Positions 45,165-55,090 of a stretch of 64,000 bases of DNA are shown here, in pieces (position 1 is the first letter of the stretch; every line of letters begins with the position of its first letter). The translations under genes were made by a program, and so were the position numbers. The notes beneath the pieces were generated by a model. That model was given only the letters and a program-made list of their open reading frames with translations. It searched no databases and had not been told where the DNA came from. The stretch is from Aquiflexum balticum DSM 16537 (GTDB taxonomy: Bacteria; Bacteroidota; Bacteroidia; Cytophagales; Cyclobacteriaceae). Location of the stretch: NCBI RefSeq assembly GCF_900176595.1, contig NZ_LT838813.1:2808001-2872000 (forward strand). The letters are read 5' to 3'.

Positions 45165-45386
45165 TTGGGATTCGGTTAGAGTTGGTACTTAGAGAATATT
45201 CCAATATAAATGTCAATTTATTTAAATTCTTGGTTTAAGCACTTAATATTTTTCTGATTTTGGAAAAATGGAAAATAATTGTGATAAATGGGTGCTTCAG
45301 AATATTAAACAAACTATTCGATAATCGGTAAAATCTTTTTTAAAATTTTTATTTAAGTTTACATGTTGATCATAATATTATCTTCT

Positions 45387-46988
45387 ATGAAAACCTTAAA
45401 AATCCCCGCATTAAAAACTCTGATTGCTGTTGCACTGTTTGCCGTTTCATGTAGCATTGACAAAACTGTACCGATCACACAAAACAGTATTATCCCGGCA
45501 CCTGTTTCCATTGTTGAGCAGGAAGGGTCTTTTACCCTGGACGGCAACACCAAAATTTTCAGCGGAGCTAATGCCTCTGAAATTTCCATGGTAACCGAAT
45601 ATTTTAAATCTGAAATGTATACCCTGACAGGCTTGCAGTTGGGTTCTTCTGATGAGGTGGGGGCGAATAGTATTGTTTTTGAGTTGAATTCTGCCTTGGG
45701 AGAAGAGGCATATACGCTTGATATCAACAAGGAAAAAGTTGTTCTTTCTGGCGGAAGTCCGGCAGGTTTATTTTTTGGGGTTCAGACTTTCAAGCAACTG
45801 GTTCCTGCTTTTGGAGATCAGAAAATGAGCCCGGGAAACCAATATGTCCTTCCTGCGGGAAAAATAGAGGACAGACCTGAATATGCCTATAGAGGAATGA
45901 TGCTTGACGTGGCCAGACATTTTTTCCCTGTGGCGGATGTCAAGCATTTGATCGATTTGTTGGCAATGTATAAAATCAATTTTCTCCACCTTCATCTTTC
46001 CGATGATCAGGGATGGAGAATAGAAATCAAATCCTGGCCATTACTGACCACCATTGGTGGCAGTACTCAAGTGGGCGGTGGACCTGGAGGTTTCTACACC
46101 CAGGAAGATTATAAAGAAATTGTGAAATATGCCCAGGCAAAATTCATCACCATTGTTCCTGAAATTGATATGCCTGGTCATACCAATTCTGCTTTGGCAG
46201 CTTATGGCGTATTGAATCCAGGAATCACTGTGCCGGAAGAAGGAGCATTAAGATATGACAGATCCAGTTTGGGAGTTGATGGAGAAGCCACACCGCTATA
46301 TACAGGAACGGAAGTAGGATTCAGTACTTTGGATACCAATAAACCGGTTACCTCTCAGTTTGTAGACGATGTTGTCCGTGAATTGGCTGAAATGACCCCA
46401 GGGCCTTATATCCATATTGGAGGAGATGAATCGCATGTAACTTCGATGGAGGATTATATTCCTTTCATTGAAAAAGCACAGGATATTGTAACCAAATACG
46501 GGAAGAAAAGCATGGGATGGGATGAAGTGGCCCATGCCAAGTTGTTACCGTCTACTGTCGCCCAGTATTGGTCAAAAGCGGAAAACGCCGTAATGGCAAT
46601 AGAACAGGGTTCAAAAGTATTGATCTCTCCGGCTGTCAAAGCTTATCTGGATATGAAATATGATTCCACCACTCAAATCGGCTATACCTGGGCTGCTTTG
46701 ATAGAACTGGATGATGCCTATAATTGGGATCCCACCGAGTTGGATCCACAGATCAAAAGAGAACATATCCTTGGTGTAGAAGCCCCACTTTGGGCAGAAA
46801 CATTGAGAAGCAGATCCGATATGGAATTTTTGACTTTTCCCAGATTACCAGCTATTGCTGAAATTGCCTGGACCCCCAAGGAACTCAGAAGCTGGGAATC
46901 TTTCAGTTTGAGAATTAATCGTCATGGCAAAATGTGGGAAGCTATGGGACTGAACTTTTATAAATCCCCCAAAGTAAACTGGGAATAA
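45387..46988 (+). CDS. GH20 beta-N-acetylhexosaminidase (lipoprotein)
   Basis: About 533 residues from ATG at 45387, chosen because it gives a signal peptide with lipobox FAVSCS. An N-terminal GH20b domain (to about 160) precedes the barrel. The catalytic pair is seen in HIGGDES: D347 and E348 of the substrate-assisted mechanism. It would release terminal GlcNAc or GalNAc from chitin, peptidoglycan or glycoprotein glycans in the periplasm or at the surface. The chitinase remnant at 17 kb suggests that chitin use may once have been broader. Confidence 0.93.
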   Translation: MKTLKIPALKTLIAVALFAVSCSIDKTVPITQNSIIPAPVSIVEQEGSFTLDGNTKIFSGANASEISMVTEYFKSEMYTLTGLQLGSSDEVGANSIVFELNSALGEEAYTLDINKEKVVLSGGSPAGLFFGVQTFKQLVPAFGDQKMSPGNQYVLPAGKIEDRPEYAYRGMMLDVARHFFPVADVKHLIDLLAMYKINFLHLHLSDDQGWRIEIKSWPLLTTIGGSTQVGGGPGGFYTQEDYKEIVKYAQAKFITIVPEIDMPGHTNSALAAYGVLNPGITVPEEGALRYDRSSLGVDGEATPLYTGTEVGFSTLDTNKPVTSQFVDDVVRELAEMTPGPYIHIGGDESHVTSMEDYIPFIEKAQDIVTKYGKKSMGWDEVAHAKLLPSTVAQYWSKAENAVMAIEQGSKVLISPAVKAYLDMKYDSTTQIGYTWAALIELDDAYNWDPTELDPQIKREHILGVEAPLWAETLRSRSDMEFLTFPRLPAIAEIAWTPKELRSWESFSLRINRHGKMWEAMGLNFYKSPKVNWE

Positions 46989-47006
46989 TTCTTTTCGATC
47001 AACTAA

Positions 47007-47050
47007 TTTTAAGCTGTCTGATTTCTTGAAAAATCAGACAGCTTAAAAAA
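47007..47050. terminator. Long hairpin after the GH20 gene
   Basis: An about 18-base stem (TTTTAAGCTGTCTGATTT and its complement) with a very small loop. No T run follows on the plus side, so it is a strong 3' hairpin rather than a textbook terminator. Confidence 0.7.
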
Positions 47051-47123
47051 ACACCCAAAAACCTTTCAATTAGTCGATGACTTTAGCCTAAATTTTTATC
47101 TTTAAGGAGAAATCACCGATAAA

Positions 47124-47936
47124 ATGAAATTGAAGGATAAAGTTGTCATTGTCACCGGAGCAACATCAGGAATTGGAGAGGCTTGTGCCTTGGTATTTGG
47201 AAAAGAAGGAGCCAAAATAGTAATCACGGGCCGTTCACAAATCAAACTGGACAATTCCCTGTTGAAACTCCAGCAACAAGGTATTGAAGCCTTAGGTGTT
47301 TTGGCAGATGCGGCTTTGGAAGGAGACAATAAAAAGATTGCGAGTGAAACCCTTGCTCATTTTGGTAGAATAGATATTCTGATCAACAATGCAGGCATTT
47401 CCATGCGTGCTCTTTTTGAAGATTTGGATCTTGCCGTTTTTCATAAGGTGATGGATACAAATTTCTGGGGGACTGTTTATGCAACCAAATACTGCCTGCC
47501 CGAAATATTGAAACGAAAAGGAACAGTTGTCGGGGTTTCCTCGATCAATGGGTATCGTGGTACCCCCGCAAGAACAGCCTATACAGCCAGTAAATTTGCC
47601 ATGAACGGATTTTTTGAATCTTTGCGCACAGAGGTGATGAAGAGGGGCGTTCATATACTTGTTGCAAGTCCCGGATTTACTGCATCCAATATCCGCAACA
47701 GTGCCCTTACTGCTGATGGTACCATACAGGGAGAATCGCCCCGAGAGGAACAGAAAATGATGACTGCTGAGGAAGTCGCCCAGGCGATATTAAATGCTAC
47801 TCTTAAAAGAAAAAGAGATTTGATTTTGACAGGTCAAGGCAAACTCGCTGTCTTTCTGAACAAATGGATTCCGGGAATTATGGATGGTATCGTATATAAC
47901 CATATGGCCAAAGAAAAGGATTCTCCTTTCAAATAG
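47124..47936 (+). CDS. Short-chain dehydrogenase/reductase
   Basis: A 270-residue cytoplasmic enzyme with the SDR cofactor motif TGATSGIG (11-18), the NNAG strand, Ser in VGVSSING and the YTASK (Tyr/Lys) active site. It uses NAD(P)H to act on an alcohol or ketone; the substrate is unknown. It precedes the helicase gene by six bases and is probably co-transcribed. Confidence 0.92.
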   Translation: MKLKDKVVIVTGATSGIGEACALVFGKEGAKIVITGRSQIKLDNSLLKLQQQGIEALGVLADAALEGDNKKIASETLAHFGRIDILINNAGISMRALFEDLDLAVFHKVMDTNFWGTVYATKYCLPEILKRKGTVVGVSSINGYRGTPARTAYTASKFAMNGFFESLRTEVMKRGVHILVASPGFTASNIRNSALTADGTIQGESPREEQKMMTAEEVAQAILNATLKRKRDLILTGQGKLAVFLNKWIPGIMDGIVYNHMAKEKDSPFK

Positions 47937-47942
47937 TCACCT

Positions 47943-50900
47943 ATGCTCAAAAACGTTCTTCAGGTATATCTCAACAGACTGGTAGATCTTTCCGGTAGAA
48001 ACAGGGCCATTTATTTACCAAGATTGATTTCTAATCAAATGATAGATCTCAAGGATTTTGATTTTATCAATCACCATCCTTCATTTGATTATATTGAAGG
48101 ATTGATCTGTAAAAGGAATAAACTATCTATAATCCCCCAATCGGACCCAAGAGATAAGAACGTCAATCTGATTTCCCAAAAGCTGAAAAGATTGAAAAAT
48201 CTGGTTCATATAGCTGAAGAAGAAACAGGGGAGAAGAGTTTGTTTGTAGCTTGGCCATTTGTAGAAGGGAAACTGCTCAATGGGCAGGTCATTAGATGTC
48301 CTTTGATGTTTTTTCCTGTAGAATTGGTCAATGAAGAGAATCATTGGTATTGGGTGAGAAAGCAAGGTGAAAGTCCATTTTTAAATAAAGCTTTTGTACT
48401 TGCATATTCTCAGGCTTATAGTAAGGACCTTAATAAATTTGGGGATGAAAATCCGCTTGAAAATTTTTCCTCCGATGCTGTAGCCTTTAGAAATGAACTC
48501 TATATTTTGTTGGAAAATGAATTCTCCTTGAATTTCACCCGGGAGCTATATGAAAATAAGCTTGAGGTATTTCCAGACTCTTCCAAAGGCAGGGATGAAG
48601 AAAAAATGAAAACGGGGAAGCTTGAACTGAAGCCTTATGCCGTATTAGGTCAATATTCCCAGAAATCAGGTTTTCTTATTCAGGATTATGAAGAGTTGAT
48701 CCAAAAACAGGATGTACCGGATCTGGAGAGTATGTTTTACAAGCTGTATGCGCCCGAGGACCAACAACCCAATCCTATCCGGGAAGATCAGATTTTTACG
48801 ATTTTTCCATTGGATTCCAGTCAGGAGGAAGTTGTCAAAGCAGTAAGGGAGGGACGTTCTTGTGTGGTAGAGGGTCCTCCAGGAACAGGCAAATCCCAAT
48901 TAATCAGCAATCTTGTCGTGGATTATATAGCAAGAGGCAAAAAGGTGCTCGTTGTTTCCCAGAAGAGAGCTGCGCTTGATGTGGTATTCAATAGGTTGAC
49001 AAAAGAAGGATTTGGGGCTTTTTTGGCACTGGTTCACGATTTCAGGTCTGATCGAAAAAACCTGTATCAAAAAATTTTGGCTCAGATTCGCTCTATTGAC
49101 AATTATAAAGACCTGAATAATGGGATTGATGCCATTCAATTGGAAAGAAAATTCGTGCAGATTTCACGGCTGATTGATACTCATAGCGAATACTTTTCAT
49201 CACTTAAAAAAGCCCTATTCAATACCGAAGAATGCGGGGTTCCTGTAAAAGAACTTTATCTGGGCTCAAAGCTTTCGGATGAAGCATTTGATATGACCCA
49301 ATTTTACAGAAAATACCATGCCGGAAGGGTTGATGATTTTTTGAGAGATTTCAGGGAATTCGAGGGGTATTTCAGAAAATTTCAAAAACCCGAATCCTTT
49401 TGGTTGCACCGTGTTGATTTTAGCGCGTTTGACACTTCCGTTACCCGAAGAATCCAGGAAGTATTGTCGGAGATATTGGAAGCGAAAGAAAAATTTCAGC
49501 GTGATTTTTCTGTTCTTGAAAAATACGATTCTTCCTTTCTATTTTCCTTCTTTGAGCAAAAAGACAAATTGGCCGAATTGATCCGGTTACTGGAACATGA
49601 AGGAAGTTTGGAATGTTTCTGGTCATTGCGAAATGTTCCCAAACCGGAAATCGATCTGCTTTGGCTCGAACATAAGCTTGATTCTATCAAGTCCTTACTG
49701 GCAGAAGAAGGGGTTGAATGGTTCAGTGATGACAAGGAGGCAGAGGGCTTTTTGCAGTTGGCCATAGAATTTTTAAACCGTAAAAAAGGTTGGCGAAAAC
49801 ATTTTTCCTTGATTTGGAAAAAGAAAAGATTCCAGCCAATATATAGGTTGCTGATATTGAATGAACTTGAAAACAGTAGTTACGGTGTCAATATCCTGAT
49901 CAAAAAACTGGAAAACAGGATGAATCTCAATCATCAGTTTACCTTATTGTCCAGAAAGCCGTGGATTGAACTTCCCCAAAAGCCATTTGATTTTTCTACA
50001 TTCAATCATGCTGCCTCTATTTACAAGGAAGCATTTAAAGCAAAAAACGTTTTCAAAGATTTGGGAGGATTAGGTTCTTTTTTGATGTCTGATATCAATT
50101 CCCCCCAAGACTTGTTGGATAGGCTTCATCAGGTTTTGGGCCATGTGGCAGAATTGGAAAATAAGATACCCTATTGGTCTCTTTATCTGACAAAAATACA
50201 GATACAGCATTTGTTCGCATTGAAAATGGAAGATGGCTATGGTACCATTCAATCAGAGGTTCCTTTTGTATTTGATGAATTGGTAGCCTTTGACAGATTG
50301 AGAAAAAGGCTAAAGGCTCAGGATATCAATGTGATGGAAAAATTACTGAATAGTTTTCCGGAAAAAGAGTTCGGGGATTTGAATCAGCTTTTTCTTTCAG
50401 GTTTGAAAATGAGTTGGATTGGTCATATTGAAACCAAATATCCCATTCTTACGGAAGTGGTTTCGGCCAAAACCACTCAGATTCAAGAGGAATTTATGGA
50501 TGCTGTGGTAGAAAAATGGAAACTATCAAAATATATTGCAGAGATAAGGGTAAGGGAATTTACTTATAAAGAGCTTGAATTCAATAGATTGAACAACCTT
50601 CTGACGTATAGAGAACTGGGGCATCAGGTCAGTAAGCAAAAACGGATCTGGAGTATTAAAAAATTGGTAGAGACCTTTGAGGAGGAGATTTTCAAATTGA
50701 TTCCATGCTGGCTGGCTTCTCCCGAAACTGTCTCTGCACTTTTTCCTTTAAAGCAGTGCTTTGATTTGGTGATATTTGATGAGTCTTCGCAATGTTATGT
50801 TGAAAGAGGGCTTCCGGCCATGTTCAGGGGTAAACAGTTGGTCGTTGCGGGAGACTCCCATCAGTTGCGGCCTTTTGATCTCTATCAGACAAGATTTGAA

Positions 50901-51887
50901 ACAGAGGAAGAGGGATTGGAAATGGAGTCAGAATCCTTGTTGGAGCTTGCTTCGGCTTATTTTCAGAAATTCTGGCTTCAGGGACATTACAGAAGCAGTC
51001 AGCTTGCTTTGATTCATTTTTCGAACCAACGCTTCTACGAAAACCGGTTGAAGATGCTTGCACACCTTGAACTGGTAAATGCAGGTGAATCCCCGTTTAA
51101 ATTGGTAAGGGTAGAGGGTATTTGGGATAAGCAGGTAAATATGGAAGAAGCCGAAGCGGTATTGAACGAAGTAAAATCAATTCAAAAAGATTTCCCCAAG
51201 TATTCTATAGGAGTGATTACTTTCAACTATTTCCAGATGGAATATATCAAGGAACTATTGATGAAAGAAGAGGATATAAACCTTGAAAAGCTTGCTGTAA
51301 AAAATATTGAGAATGTTCAGGGGGATGAATTTGATTGGGTTATTTTTTCGGTCGGCTATGCCAAGAACAAAAAAGGGAAATTAATAGCCAACTTTGGTTT
51401 GCTTTCCAAAAAAGGTGGGATAAACAGATTGAACGTTGCTATCTCACGGGCAAAAAATAAGATTACTTTGGTAACAAGTTTACGGTCAAGAGATTTTAAT
51501 GCCGATCAATTGAAAAATGAGGGGATACATATGTTGAAGGATTATATTGATTTTGTGAAAAAAGTCAGTAGAGGAGAGTCCTTTGAAATCCCTCCGCCGC
51601 CTTTATATCGATTTGATAGAACATGGTCTCTGAGTGATAAAATAGCGGGGAACTATGAAGCATACAGTTTGGAAAGGTATGCTTCTTCTACTTGGATGGA
51701 TTTGGCATTGAAAGAAAAAGACACTTATGTTGAGGCACTTCTGACCGATGATCAAAGGCTGTATGATTCCTTGGGAACGAAGGAGTCATTTGTTTATCAT
51801 CCTATGCAGCTTAAAGAAAAAGGCTGGCCATTTAGATTTTATTTTAGCAGGCAATATTGGATGGACAAACCTTTAATGGGGCCTTAG
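47943..51887 (+). CDS. SF1 (Upf1/DUF4011-like) helicase with a large insert
   Basis: A 1314-residue cytoplasmic protein. An N-terminal DUF4011-like region (about 1-280) precedes the motor. Motor motifs: Q-like region, Walker A GPPGTGKS (311-318), Walker B DESS with D946-E947, VAGDSHQL, and motif VI NVAISRAKNK with the arginine finger R1169. About 620 residues, probably alpha-helical and coiled-coil, separate Walker A and B. A 90-residue C-terminal domain has no recognised nuclease motif. Related genes occur both in housekeeping and in defence contexts; here the neighbours are housekeeping. The role in RNA or DNA handling is unknown. Confidence 0.85.
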   Translation: MLKNVLQVYLNRLVDLSGRNRAIYLPRLISNQMIDLKDFDFINHHPSFDYIEGLICKRNKLSIIPQSDPRDKNVNLISQKLKRLKNLVHIAEEETGEKSLFVAWPFVEGKLLNGQVIRCPLMFFPVELVNEENHWYWVRKQGESPFLNKAFVLAYSQAYSKDLNKFGDENPLENFSSDAVAFRNELYILLENEFSLNFTRELYENKLEVFPDSSKGRDEEKMKTGKLELKPYAVLGQYSQKSGFLIQDYEELIQKQDVPDLESMFYKLYAPEDQQPNPIREDQIFTIFPLDSSQEEVVKAVREGRSCVVEGPPGTGKSQLISNLVVDYIARGKKVLVVSQKRAALDVVFNRLTKEGFGAFLALVHDFRSDRKNLYQKILAQIRSIDNYKDLNNGIDAIQLERKFVQISRLIDTHSEYFSSLKKALFNTEECGVPVKELYLGSKLSDEAFDMTQFYRKYHAGRVDDFLRDFREFEGYFRKFQKPESFWLHRVDFSAFDTSVTRRIQEVLSEILEAKEKFQRDFSVLEKYDSSFLFSFFEQKDKLAELIRLLEHEGSLECFWSLRNVPKPEIDLLWLEHKLDSIKSLLAEEGVEWFSDDKEAEGFLQLAIEFLNRKKGWRKHFSLIWKKKRFQPIYRLLILNELENSSYGVNILIKKLENRMNLNHQFTLLSRKPWIELPQKPFDFSTFNHAASIYKEAFKAKNVFKDLGGLGSFLMSDINSPQDLLDRLHQVLGHVAELENKIPYWSLYLTKIQIQHLFALKMEDGYGTIQSEVPFVFDELVAFDRLRKRLKAQDINVMEKLLNSFPEKEFGDLNQLFLSGLKMSWIGHIETKYPILTEVVSAKTTQIQEEFMDAVVEKWKLSKYIAEIRVREFTYKELEFNRLNNLLTYRELGHQVSKQKRIWSIKKLVETFEEEIFKLIPCWLASPETVSALFPLKQCFDLVIFDESSQCYVERGLPAMFRGKQLVVAGDSHQLRPFDLYQTRFETEEEGLEMESESLLELASAYFQKFWLQGHYRSSQLALIHFSNQRFYENRLKMLAHLELVNAGESPFKLVRVEGIWDKQVNMEEAEAVLNEVKSIQKDFPKYSIGVITFNYFQMEYIKELLMKEEDINLEKLAVKNIENVQGDEFDWVIFSVGYAKNKKGKLIANFGLLSKKGGINRLNVAISRAKNKITLVTSLRSRDFNADQLKNEGIHMLKDYIDFVKKVSRGESFEIPPPPLYRFDRTWSLSDKIAGNYEAYSLERYASSTWMDLALKEKDTYVEALLTDDQRLYDSLGTKESFVYHPMQLKEKGWPFRFYFSRQYWMDKPLMGP

Positions 51888-52345
51888 TATGAATTTTTGA
51901 GGATTTTTAAACCTAAAGATTCTATCCCCTTTAGTTGATCTGTTCTCATATACTGCACCATCTGTATAGAGGAAAAGACTTCAGAAGAATTAATGGAAAT
52001 GGTGTCGAATTTAGTAAATGTATTTCCATACCCTTTCCCAAGAGGTTTTCCCGATTTGCTGTCAAAAAGAGGAATTTCTATGAGTTGGGATTCTATAGTT
52101 TGATTAAGGCTATCTTTCAGAAAATAGGTCAGATAAAGATTTCTGAACTCGTATTCATTATTATACTTTATAGCCAATAGGGTCTTAGAATCAGGCAATG
52201 GTTTCGGGACTACAAAGGTCACAGTATCAGTCAGATTCCATGACCCCGAATCCATTCCGCGGTATTCCTCATATAGTCTGCTGCTGTCACAGCCCATAAG
52301 GAATAAAATTGAAGCGAGTACAATTCCAGATATTTTGAAAGCCAT
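51884..52345 (-). CDS. gldH: GldH, gliding motility lipoprotein
   Basis: 153 residues from ATG at 52345; a longer open frame upstream lies in the ricT gene and has no features. The signal peptide ends in FLMGC, so the mature protein is lipidated. The rest matches GldH of gliding Bacteroidota, including the SGSWNLTDTVTF segment near the N-terminus. GldH is one of the lipoproteins required for gliding or for type 9 secretion in several species, but I see no other gld genes here. It begins one base after the ricT stop. Confidence 0.85.
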   Translation of the reverse strand: MAFKISGIVLASILFLMGCDSSRLYEEYRGMDSGSWNLTDTVTFVVPKPLPDSKTLLAIKYNNEYEFRNLYLTYFLKDSLNQTIESQLIEIPLFDSKSGKPLGKGYGNTFTKFDTISINSSEVFSSIQMVQYMRTDQLKGIESLGLKILKNSY

Positions 52346-52346
52346 A

Positions 52347-53726
52347 CTATTGTCCTTGGTTTTGATCTCCTCGGTTTTTAGGATTGAACCTCCTTTTGTT
52401 GTTTCTTTTATTTTTTGGCTTTTGACCTGGAGTGCTTTCCGGGTTTTTGCTTTTGTCAGATTGCGCTTCGATAGGTGGTCCACTTGACTTAGCATCTGGG
52501 TTGTCCCTTCTTTGTTTGTTTCTTCCAGGTCTGTTCTGATTCGGATTGCTTCGAGGTGTAGGTTGGACACTTCCTGAAGGAGATTCTTTTTTAACGTTTG
52601 AATTATTATTATCGGGGCGGGGTTTCTTTTTCTTTTTTGATTTTTTGGTGGTAGCGAATTTTTTGTCAAGGATTTCAAGTTCAAGATTTGATTTTGAAAT
52701 TTTGTCTTCAAGTTCTCTGGTGTGGTCACTTGTCAGGTTGGCAGGTTTGGTACCTTTGGCATTGAGTTCCTGGATTTCTTTCACTCTTTCACAGGTTATG
52801 GAATGCCAGTTATTGTCATTGTTGTAGCTAAACCACATCAATTTCCTGAAAATATCGGTTTTTTGAAGTTTCGCAGGACCCAATTCAGTTTGAAGAGGTT
52901 TTTCTACTTCAGGTATATCACTTAATGCTGCCATGTAAGTATCAAGTTCATAATTGAGGCAGCATTTCAACCTGCCACATTGCCCTGATAGTTTGGATGG
53001 GTTAAGGGAAAGATTCTGATACCTTGCAGCAGAAGTATTCACGCTTTTGAATTCATATATCCAGGTAGAGCAACATAATTCACGGCCACAGACTCCAATC
53101 CCTCCAAGTCTTCCTGCTTCCTGCCTGAGACTTATCTGTCTCATCTCAACCCGGATTTTGAATTCTGAAGCGAGAGATTTGATCAGCTCACGGAAATCTA
53201 CCCGGTCTTCTGCGGAATAAAAAAATGTGGCTTTGGAATTATCGGATTGAAATTCTACATCAGAAAGCTTCATTTCAAGCTTCATTTCATCGATGATCTG
53301 TTTAGCTCTGTACAATGTAGGTATTTCCCGATTTCTGGCTTCTTCCCATTTTTCGAGGTCCTTTTGAGTTGCTACACGGTAAATGCGGAGGATGTTATCA
53401 TCGTTTTTGATTTTCCTTTTTTGCATCTGAAGTCTCACCAATTCCCCCTGAAGGGATACATAGCCTATATGATGGCCGTTGGGAACATCCACCACGATTG
53501 GATCACCTGTCGTCAGCGGAAGAAAATCCACATTTCTATAATATTCCTTTCGCCCTCCTTTGAATTTGACTTCTACAATATCAAATTTATCTACTGTTGG
53601 GATTCCCATATGGGAAAGCCAATCAAAAGCATTCATTTTATTACAATCGCTCGTACCACATGTGCCGTTATTGTTACAGCCTCCACTTGATCCTGTGGTG
53701 GTAGAGCAGCTACTACATCCTGCCAT
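52347..53726 (-). CDS. ricT: PSP1/RicT-type regulatory protein
   Basis: A 459-residue protein. The N-terminus has a Cys-rich leader (CSSCS, CNNNGTC), the centre carries the PSP1 domain with GGIGVCGRELCC and QCGRLKCCL, both Cys-rich motifs of RicT/YaaT proteins. The C-terminus from about 350 is a basic, low-complexity tail rich in Lys, Asn and Pro. In Bacillus, RicT forms a complex that affects RNase Y activity. The tight link with gldH is common in Bacteroidota. The basic tail may bind RNA. Confidence 0.88.
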   Translation of the reverse strand: MAGCSSCSTTTGSSGGCNNNGTCGTSDCNKMNAFDWLSHMGIPTVDKFDIVEVKFKGGRKEYYRNVDFLPLTTGDPIVVDVPNGHHIGYVSLQGELVRLQMQKRKIKNDDNILRIYRVATQKDLEKWEEARNREIPTLYRAKQIIDEMKLEMKLSDVEFQSDNSKATFFYSAEDRVDFRELIKSLASEFKIRVEMRQISLRQEAGRLGGIGVCGRELCCSTWIYEFKSVNTSAARYQNLSLNPSKLSGQCGRLKCCLNYELDTYMAALSDIPEVEKPLQTELGPAKLQKTDIFRKLMWFSYNNDNNWHSITCERVKEIQELNAKGTKPANLTSDHTRELEDKISKSNLELEILDKKFATTKKSKKKKKPRPDNNNSNVKKESPSGSVQPTPRSNPNQNRPGRNKQRRDNPDAKSSGPPIEAQSDKSKNPESTPGQKPKNKRNNKRRFNPKNRGDQNQGQ

Positions 53727-53744
53727 AATTTTTTATATACTTAG

Positions 53745-53759
53745 GGAGACTTGGTCTCC
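53745..53759. other. Small hairpin between purD and ricT
   Basis: GGAGAC/GTCTCC with a three-base loop in the 50-base gap between the two minus-strand genes, followed by A/T-rich sequence. Probably a processing or weak attenuating hairpin. Confidence 0.4.
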
Positions 53760-53776
53760 TCGTGATTTGGGTTTAT

Positions 53777-55078
53777 CTATTTATTTAATTCAAGGATGTC
53801 CTGTCCGATGTCTCTACGGAAGTATAAATCATCCCAACAAATTTCAGAGACAGTTTGATAAGCATTCACTAATGCTGCCTCAAGGTCATGTCCAATACCC
53901 GTTATTGCCATTACGCGCCCGCCGTTGGTCAGGATTTCCCCTGACTCCCCCAATTTTGTACCTGCATGAAATATAATGGATTTATTTCCTTTTCCTGCTT
54001 TATCCAATCCGGCTATTTGATTTCCTTTTTTATAGTCTTCCGGATAGCCGCCGGCTACCATTACTATGGTAGTGCTGGTAAAATCCTGGATTTCTATTTT
54101 GTAGGAAGAAAGGTTTTTTGTACCTATCGCATAGAGAAGGTCTACAAAGTCACTTTTAATTCTTGGAAGCACAGCTTCTGTTTCGGGATCGCCCATACGG
54201 ACATTATATTCAATTACATAAGGCTCTCCTTCAATATTCATAAGTCCAATGAAGAGGAAACCTGTATAGAAAATCCCATCTTCCTCCAATCCCTTGATAG
54301 TTGGTCTTACAATCCGGTCTTCAACTTTTTGTAAGAATACCTTATCTGCAAAAGGCACGGGACTGACTGCACCCATGCCACCGGTGTTTAATCCCGTGTC
54401 ATTTTCTCCAATCCTTTTGTAATCTTTGGCCTCAGGTAAAATTCTATAATCCTTTCCGTCCGTAGCTACAAAAATGGATAACTCTATGCCATTCAGAAAC
54501 TGTTCCACTACAACTTTGGACGAAGCTTCTCCAAACTTTTTCTCCAATAGCATTTCCTTGAAGATTGTTGCCGCTTCATCATGGCTTTGGCAGATCAAAA
54601 CACCCTTCCCCGCTGCCAAACCATCGGCTTTTAGCACAATAGGTAAGGAATGGTTTTTAAGGTATTCCAATCCCTCTGTTATATTTTCTTTTGTAAATGT
54701 CCCATAGGAAGCCGTTGGGATCCCATGCTTTTGCATAAACTGTTTTGAAAAATCTTTGGACCCTTCAAGTCTTGCTCCAATTTCACTTGGCCCAATAACG
54801 GGCAGGGAATTCAGCTTGGGATGATTTTGAAAAAAATCGACAATGCCTTTTACCAAAGGTTCTTCGGGTCCAACTACCAACATTTCAATTTTGTTGTCCA
54901 GCACAAAGTCAGCCAAGGCATCAAAATCAGTTGGTGATATAGGGATATTTGTTGCAATTGAAGCCGTACCTGCATTTCCAGGGGCTACAAACAACTTACT
55001 ACAGTTCTGACTGTTTACGATTTTCCAGGCAAAGGCATGTTCCCTTCCCCCGCTTCCTAATAATAATATATTCATCAA
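53777..55078 (-). CDS. purD: Phosphoribosylamine-glycine ligase
   Basis: A 433-residue enzyme of purine synthesis that joins glycine to phosphoribosylamine with ATP. The N-terminal GSGGREHAFAWK motif and the ATP-grasp region (KADGLAAGKGVLI, about 135-147; NVRMGDPETEAVLPR, about 290-304) are complete, and the length is normal. An alternative start is the second Met. It follows recQ by 12 bases on the same strand. Confidence 0.97.
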   Translation of the reverse strand: MMNILLLGSGGREHAFAWKIVNSQNCSKLFVAPGNAGTASIATNIPISPTDFDALADFVLDNKIEMLVVGPEEPLVKGIVDFFQNHPKLNSLPVIGPSEIGARLEGSKDFSKQFMQKHGIPTASYGTFTKENITEGLEYLKNHSLPIVLKADGLAAGKGVLICQSHDEAATIFKEMLLEKKFGEASSKVVVEQFLNGIELSIFVATDGKDYRILPEAKDYKRIGENDTGLNTGGMGAVSPVPFADKVFLQKVEDRIVRPTIKGLEEDGIFYTGFLFIGLMNIEGEPYVIEYNVRMGDPETEAVLPRIKSDFVDLLYAIGTKNLSSYKIEIQDFTSTTIVMVAGGYPEDYKKGNQIAGLDKAGKGNKSIIFHAGTKLGESGEILTNGGRVMAITGIGHDLEAALVNAYQTVSEICWDDLYFRRDIGQDILELNK

Positions 55079-55090
55079 ACAAATTCTTTA

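Noticed and set aside
47943-51887. Reading the helicase as a Mokosh-like or other defence gene
   Set aside because: No PLD or other nuclease motif is visible in the C-terminus and the neighbours are housekeeping genes.
51884-52729. Longer reading of the gldH frame (281 codons)
   Set aside because: The extra N-terminus lies inside the ricT coding sequence and is basic low-complexity; the signal peptide with lipobox begins at 52345.
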